Assembly: GCA_963809245.1 (NCBI GenBank)
Contig: CAWEIU010000003.1
Location: 372,001-436,000 of the forward strand
Reading direction: 5' to 3'
Length of the DNA stretch: 64,000 nt
Source: Roseiarcus sp963809245
GTDB lineage: Bacteria; Pseudomonadota; Alphaproteobacteria; Rhizobiales; Beijerinckiaceae
Of the stretch, positions 58,455 to 64,000 are shown in pieces. Position 1 is the stretch's first letter; each line of letters opens with the position of its first letter. The notes under the pieces are model-generated. The model was not told the origin of the DNA. It was given only the letters and a program-made list of their open reading frames with translations, and did not search any database. The position numbers were made by a program, and so were the translations under genes.

Positions 58455-59204
58455 GTGACGCGGGAGCTGCGGGACGCACCTCAATTCTATCTAACCGCAC
58501 CGTCTCCGTGCCCCTATCTGCCCGGCATGCTGGAGCGAAAGGTGTTCACGCACCTTGTCGGCAAACGAGCTACGGCGCTCAACGACACGCTCACGCAGAC
58601 CGGATTCCGACGCTCGCAAACGATCGCCTATCGCCCGGCATGCGAGAACTGCCGCGCCTGCGTGTCGGTGCGCGTTCTGGTCGACGACTTCAAGCCGAGC
58701 GCCGGCCAGCGCCGCGTGCTGCGCAGCAACGCCGACCTGATCGGCGAATTCACTCAGGCCAAGCCGACCGGCGAGCAATACGCGCTGTTCCGGTCCTATC
58801 TCGACGCGCGCCATCCTGACGGCGGCATGGCCGACATGTCGATGCTCGACTACTCGATGATGATCGAGGACAGCCACATCGACACTTTGTTCACCGAATA
58901 TCGTCAGCGCGGAGAAGGCGCCTTTGCCTCGCGCGGCGAAGGCCCCCTGCTCGCCGCCTGCCTGACCGACCGCCTCGCGGACGGGCTCTCGCTGGTCTAC
59001 TCCTTCTACGCGCCGAACGAGCCTCGCCGTTCGCTCGGCGCCTACATGATCCTCGATCACATCGAAAAGGCGCGCAGCCTCGGCTTGCCGCACGTCTATC
59101 TCGGCTATTGGGTCGAGGGCTCGCGCAAAATGGCCTACAAGGCGGCGTATCTTCCCCAGGAGCGCCTCGGCCTCAACGGCTGGATGCGGGTCGATCGCGC
59201 TTAG
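58455..59204 (+). CDS. bpt: Aspartate/glutamate leucyltransferase (Bpt)
   Basis: A 249-residue aminoacyl-tRNA-protein transferase that adds leucine to proteins beginning with Asp or Glu, marking them for ClpS/ClpAP. Diagnostic segments are RDAPQFYLTAPSPCPYLPGM, ERKVFTHLVG, RRSQTIAYRPACENCRACVS (paired cysteines) and YLGYWVEGSRKMAYKAAYLP. The start is GTG 58455, nine bases after GAGGAG. With aat at 24848-25507 the window holds both bacterial N-degron transferases. Its TAG stop lies at the first bases of a dispersed repeat (59201-59361). Confidence 0.94.
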   Translation: MTRELRDAPQFYLTAPSPCPYLPGMLERKVFTHLVGKRATALNDTLTQTGFRRSQTIAYRPACENCRACVSVRVLVDDFKPSAGQRRVLRSNADLIGEFTQAKPTGEQYALFRSYLDARHPDGGMADMSMLDYSMMIEDSHIDTLFTEYRQRGEGAFASRGEGPLLAACLTDRLADGLSLVYSFYAPNEPRRSLGAYMILDHIEKARSLGLPHVYLGYWVEGSRKMAYKAAYLPQERLGLNGWMRVDRA

Positions 59205-59361
59205 GGCACGCTGTCGTTAGGTTGAGCCGGACCCCGCGAGCGAAGCGCGGCGATCCGGCGATCGAGGCGTCCGCCGATCGAGGCGCCTATGGAACGACTT
59301 GCGATTTGCTGGCGAGACCTCGATCGCTGGATTGCTTCGCTCCGCTCGCAAAGACGGTTCC
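59201..59361. repeat. Dispersed ~160-170-bp intergenic repeat, copy 2
   Basis: This matches 20411-20580 from TTAGGGCACGCTGTCG through GACGGTTCCA, with scattered substitutions and one ~9-bp gap. As in the other copy, the repeat starts at the stop codon of the preceding gene. It fills most of the 189-bp gap between bpt and sdaA. Confidence 0.9.
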
Positions 59362-59393
59362 ACCGCAATGACGTGGCGTGATGGGCGCGCGGC

Positions 59394-60764
<1,371 letters not shown>

Positions 60765-60781
60765 GCGGCGTCTCCTCTTTG

Positions 60782-61354
60782 TCAGTCGAGTTCCTGGTCG
60801 CGCGCCGAGGCAGCGAGAACGGCGGCGACATAGGGCGCGAAGGACCGCGCCGTTTCCACGCGGAAATACTCCGCCCCGCGGCGCCACAGCACGATCTCCG
60901 CTTTCAGCAGCAGCGTGCGCGCGACCATGCCGACGGGAAACGCCGCGAGGTCGAGGTCGAGCGGGACGCCCGCATTGAGCAGCCGCGCCGCGGCCGCGCC
61001 GCTGACGTCGATCGCGCTTTGCCGGTGCGACACGTCGACCAGCGCATGCGGAACGCCAGTAAGCGCCGCCTCGAGCGCGCTCCCCAATTCCTGCGGCGCG
61101 TCCTCGGCGACGAGCAGCCACTCGTCCGGGCCCAACCACAGCGCCGCACGCGGCCCAGCGCTTTCGGCGCGCAGCGGAGCAGAGGGCGGCGTTGCGCCGA
61201 ACGCGGCGCCGACCGGGGCGGCGACGTCCGCCCCGCCGCGCAGGATCCAGCGCGCGGCGAAGGGCAACGCTACCGCCTTGACCCTGGCGTTGTCCGGCAA
61301 CGCGGCGCCCTCCAAGGGGGCGCGCCGCACGGCTTGCGGTATGGCGTCAGACAT
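60782..61354 (-). CDS. soxG: Sarcosine oxidase gamma subunit
   Basis: A 190-residue protein of the heterotetrameric sarcosine oxidase gamma family, related to part of the GcvT fold. Family segments are WLGPDEWLLVAEDAPQELGS, ALVDVSHRQSAIDVSGAAAA and MVARTLLLKAEIVLWRRGAE. The gamma subunit helps assemble the alpha/beta core that oxidises sarcosine to glycine and a one-carbon unit. ATG 61354 overlaps the soxA stop by 8 bp. sdaA follows. Confidence 0.92.
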   Translation of the reverse strand: MSDAIPQAVRRAPLEGAALPDNARVKAVALPFAARWILRGGADVAAPVGAAFGATPPSAPLRAESAGPRAALWLGPDEWLLVAEDAPQELGSALEAALTGVPHALVDVSHRQSAIDVSGAAAARLLNAGVPLDLDLAAFPVGMVARTLLLKAEIVLWRRGAEYFRVETARSFAPYVAAVLAASARDQELD

Positions 61355-64000
61355 CGAGGCGCTTGCCTTCCTTGTCGTAGAAGAGAGGCTCGACGAGCTT
61401 GACCGGGGCAGTCCCGCCGTCCCGCGTCGTCGCGAACAGCGTCTCGCCGTGACGCGCGCGGCCGCCCGACACCAGCGCGAGCGCGAAGCTGCGCCCCAGC
61501 GTCGCGCTCATGTACGAGGACGAGACATGGCCGAGCGCGGGGGTTCCCTGCGGCGGCGAGGGATCGGCGACAATCTGCGCACCTTCATCGACGACGAGGC
61601 CTGGATCGACCGGCAACAGGCCCACCAATTGCTTGCGGCCCTCGCGCGTGAAGTTTGACAGCGTCAGCGAGCGTTTGCCGATGAAGTCCGGCTTGGAGAA
61701 GGCGACCATCTTCCCCATGCCGAGATCGTCTGGCGTCACCGTGCCGTCGGTCTCCTGGCCCATGACGACGAAGCCCTTCTCGGCGCGCAGGATGTGCAGC
61801 GTCTCCAGCCCGTAGACGACCGCGTCGACCTTGCGCCCTTCCGCCCAGATCGCCTCGAGCACGCTCTCGCCGAAGTCCGAGGGGACGTTGACCTCGAAGC
61901 CGAGTTCGCCGGTGAAACTCACCCTTGCGAGGCGCGTCGGCGCGCCGCAGATGAAGCCTTCGCGCACGCTCATATGCGGGAAGGCGGCGGTGGCGAGATC
62001 GATGCCCGTCACCAGCGGCTCGAGAATGCGCCGGGCGTTCGGCCCGTTGATTGCGATGGTGGCGTATTGCTCGGTGATCGAAGTGAACCAGACCCGCTTC
62101 AGATCCGTCCACTCGGTTTGCAGATAATCCTCCATCACGCCGAACACGCGCGCGGCGCCGCTGCTCGTCGTCGTGAGGTGGAAGCGGTCCTGCGCCAGTC
62201 GCATGACGACGCCGTCGTCGTAGATGTAGCCGTCCTCGGTGAGCATGAAGCCGTATCGGCAGCGCCCCACCCCGAGCTTGGCGAAGGAATTGATATAGAG
62301 CCGGTTGAGGAACTCGCCGGCGTCGGGCCCGACCACCTCGATCTTGCCGAGCGTCGAAGCGTCCATAATACCGGCGCTGGCTCGGGTCCCCAGGCACTCG
62401 CGCCGCACCGTGTCGGCGAGCGTCTCGCCGCTCCTGGCGAAAAAGGAAGCGCGCTTCCAGAGACCGGCTTCCTCGAATTTGGCGCCCTGGCGCGCCGACC
62501 AGGCGTGCAGCGGCGTTTCGCGGATGGGATCGTACAATTCGCGCTTGGCGAGCCCCGCCATGGTCGCGAACGTCACCGGCGTATAGGGGAGACGGAAGGT
62601 CGTGAGACCGACTTCGGCGATCGGCTTGCCGAGCGCCTCGGCGGCGATCGCCAGCGCGTTCAGATTGGAGAGCTTGCCCTGGTCGGTCGCCATCCCGGTC
62701 GTGGTGTAGCGCTTGATGTGCTCGATCGAGCGCATGCCTTCGCGCGTCGCCAATTGGATGTCGCGCGCCGTTACGTCGTTCTGAAAATCGACGAAGGCCT
62801 TGGTCAGCTCCTTCTCGCTCGCTCGCGCGGCGATCCCTAGCGCGCCGCCCTTGGCGGGCGGAGCGTTCTCGACTTGCGGCGCGAACGCCGATCCGCCGGC
62901 CGCCGCGGCGCCGGCGCTCGCCCCCTCGGCGAGCACGGCTTCGAGATCGAAGACGCCGCAGCACGCGCCCGCCGAGCGCTGGCCGGGGACTGGATCGCCG
63001 GGAAGGAAATTTTGCATGCCCTCGTTGAAGACGACCTTGCCGCGCGACTGCGAATAGAGGTTCACATTCGGCGTCCAACCGCCGCTCATGGCGATGAGGT
63101 CGCAGGCGATCGGTTCGCCCTTCCCAGGCGTTCCGTCGCTCCAGCGCTTGGCCACCAGCGCATGGGTGACGCGAAGGCCGCCGTACGCGCCGACGATCGC
63201 GGCGCTGGTCTCGACGCGGAGCCCGGCGCGGCGCGCCGCCTGAGGCAACGGGCCTTGCGCCTCGGCGCGCAGATCCGCGATCATCGCGATCTCGCAGCCG
63301 GCGGCCGCAAGATCGAGCGCGGCGCGATAGGCGGAATCATGCGCGGTCGCCACGACGATGCGCATTCCCGGTTTGACGCCGTAGCGTGTGACCAGCGTCC
63401 GCGCCGCGTCGGCGAGCATGACGCCGGGCCGATCGTTGTTCGGGAACACCAGCGGCCGTTCGTGCGCTCCCGTCGCGAGCACGACCTCCTTGGCGCGCAC
63501 CTGCCAAAGCCTTTCGCGCGGCAGGCGCGGATCGGGATTGGCGAGATGGTCGGTGAGGCGCTGCTGGCCGGCGAGGAAGTTCTGCGCGTAATAGCCGAAG
63601 ATTTGCGTGCGCGGCAGCAGCCGCACGCGCGGCGCGGCGGCAAGCTCGGCGAGGGCGGCGGTGAGCCAATCCGCGGCGGCGGCGCCGTCGATGGTCGCGT
63701 TCCGCTCGGCGAGCAGCGAGCCGCCGAACTCCGGCTGTTCGTCGAACACCATGACCCGCGCGCCTGCGCGACTCGCCGCCAGTGCGGCCGCCAAGCCGGC
63801 GGGACCCGCGCCGGCCACCGCGACGTCGCAATGGGCGTATTCGAACGCGTAGTGGTCGGGGTCGGCCTCGCGCGGCGCTTCGCCAAGACCCGCGGCGCGG
63901 CGGATCGCCGGCTCGTAAACCCTCTCCCAGGCGCCTTTCGGCTGCATGAAGGTCTTGTAGTAGAAGCCGGCGGGAATGAACGGCGCGAACACGCTGTTGA
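61347..64000 (-). CDS. soxA: Sarcosine oxidase alpha subunit, 5' end outside the window
   Basis: The visible 884 residues are most of the ~1000-residue alpha subunit; the N-terminal ferredoxin-like part lies beyond 64000. The NAD/FAD-binding domain has VAVAGAGPAGLAAALAASRA and LATGAHERPLVFPNNDRPGV. A zinc/FMN-interface region follows (GQRSAGACCGVFDLEAVLAE), then the C-terminal GcvT-like folate-binding domain (RASAGIMDASTLGKIEVVGP, VSFTGELGFEVNVPSDFGES). The complex oxidises sarcosine with transfer of the methyl carbon to tetrahydrofolate. soxB and soxD are expected upstream, outside the window. No internal break is seen. Confidence 0.95.
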   Translation of the reverse strand, partial: NSVFAPFIPAGFYYKTFMQPKGAWERVYEPAIRRAAGLGEAPREADPDHYAFEYAHCDVAVAGAGPAGLAAALAASRAGARVMVFDEQPEFGGSLLAERNATIDGAAAADWLTAALAELAAAPRVRLLPRTQIFGYYAQNFLAGQQRLTDHLANPDPRLPRERLWQVRAKEVVLATGAHERPLVFPNNDRPGVMLADAARTLVTRYGVKPGMRIVVATAHDSAYRAALDLAAAGCEIAMIADLRAEAQGPLPQAARRAGLRVETSAAIVGAYGGLRVTHALVAKRWSDGTPGKGEPIACDLIAMSGGWTPNVNLYSQSRGKVVFNEGMQNFLPGDPVPGQRSAGACCGVFDLEAVLAEGASAGAAAAGGSAFAPQVENAPPAKGGALGIAARASEKELTKAFVDFQNDVTARDIQLATREGMRSIEHIKRYTTTGMATDQGKLSNLNALAIAAEALGKPIAEVGLTTFRLPYTPVTFATMAGLAKRELYDPIRETPLHAWSARQGAKFEEAGLWKRASFFARSGETLADTVRRECLGTRASAGIMDASTLGKIEVVGPDAGEFLNRLYINSFAKLGVGRCRYGFMLTEDGYIYDDGVVMRLAQDRFHLTTTSSGAARVFGVMEDYLQTEWTDLKRVWFTSITEQYATIAINGPNARRILEPLVTGIDLATAAFPHMSVREGFICGAPTRLARVSFTGELGFEVNVPSDFGESVLEAIWAEGRKVDAVVYGLETLHILRAEKGFVVMGQETDGTVTPDDLGMGKMVAFSKPDFIGKRSLTLSNFTREGRKQLVGLLPVDPGLVVDEGAQIVADPSPPQGTPALGHVSSSYMSATLGRSFALALVSGGRARHGETLFATTRDGGTAPVKLVEPLFYDKEGKRLDV

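Overview
The window is high-GC DNA with dense genes, many 4-bp start/stop overlaps and frequent GTG starts. Several gene families point to an alphaproteobacterium, most likely a Hyphomicrobiales (Rhizobiales) member: Cox15-type heme A synthase beside a DUF2842 gene, BluB, a class I PHB synthase, the cysK-alaX-sseA cluster, heterotetrameric sarcosine oxidase, a GNVR/ExoP exopolysaccharide module, and both N-degron aminoacyl-transferases (Aat and Bpt). Genus cannot be fixed from sequence alone.

Layout. (1) 1-9650: an acyl-CoA (probably 3-methylcrotonyl-CoA) carboxylase locus. The carboxyltransferase gene (8043-9650, minus) and the biotin-carboxylase gene (starts at 312, minus, leaves the window) are separated by about 7.7 kb. 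This holds an aldo/keto reductase, a GH15 glucoamylase-like gene with a HEAT-repeat partner, and a mosaic patch with a nitrilase-family gene, an IS630 element and an IS701-like element. A perfect 124-bp copy of the end of the carboxyltransferase gene lies at 4071-4194. (2) 9.7-15.4 kb: KirBac-type K+ channel, GST, DUF3253, YdcF-like protein, then cysK-alaX-sseA. (3) 15.5-20.4 kb: a complete sugar-type ABC importer followed directly by methylthioribose kinase, a candidate methylthioribose uptake operon. (4) 20.7-25.5 kb: DUF4239 protein, a transglutaminase-like protein without its catalytic Cys and His, alpha-E protein, type 2 circularly permuted ATP-grasp protein, and Aat. (5) 25.6-31.2 kb: metY, an orphan antitoxin, ClC channel, heme A synthase, DUF2842 and bluB. 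(6) 31.6-32.3 kb: a glycine-rich secreted protein and a small lipoprotein.

(7) 32.4-46.9 kb: an exopolysaccharide region with two GT4 glycosyltransferases, polysaccharide deacetylase, CelD/BioF2-like acetyltransferase, a three-PAS diguanylate cyclase, a Wzz/ExoP-like co-polymerase with a degraded kinase domain, a Wza-like export lipoprotein, a polyprenyl-phosphate sugar transferase, a Wzy/O-antigen-ligase-like protein and an acyltransferase. No Wzx flippase is visible. (8) 46.9-59.2 kb: mixed housekeeping genes including an alanine-type aminotransferase, phaC, a broken DUF4160 gene with DUF2442, hemB running into a YCII/ECF42-like sigma-factor pair, a branched-chain amino acid binding protein, a LivH permease with an added lipoprotein-like domain, an RDD protein and Bpt. 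(9) 59.4-64.0 kb: sdaA, soxG and a partial soxA, a route from sarcosine towards pyruvate.

Repeats form a second layer. A REP-like intergenic family occurs at 20.4-20.7, 45.7 and 59.2 kb. Two copies begin at the stop codon of the upstream gene and one is translated as a protein tail. No tRNA, rRNA or CRISPR array was recognised.
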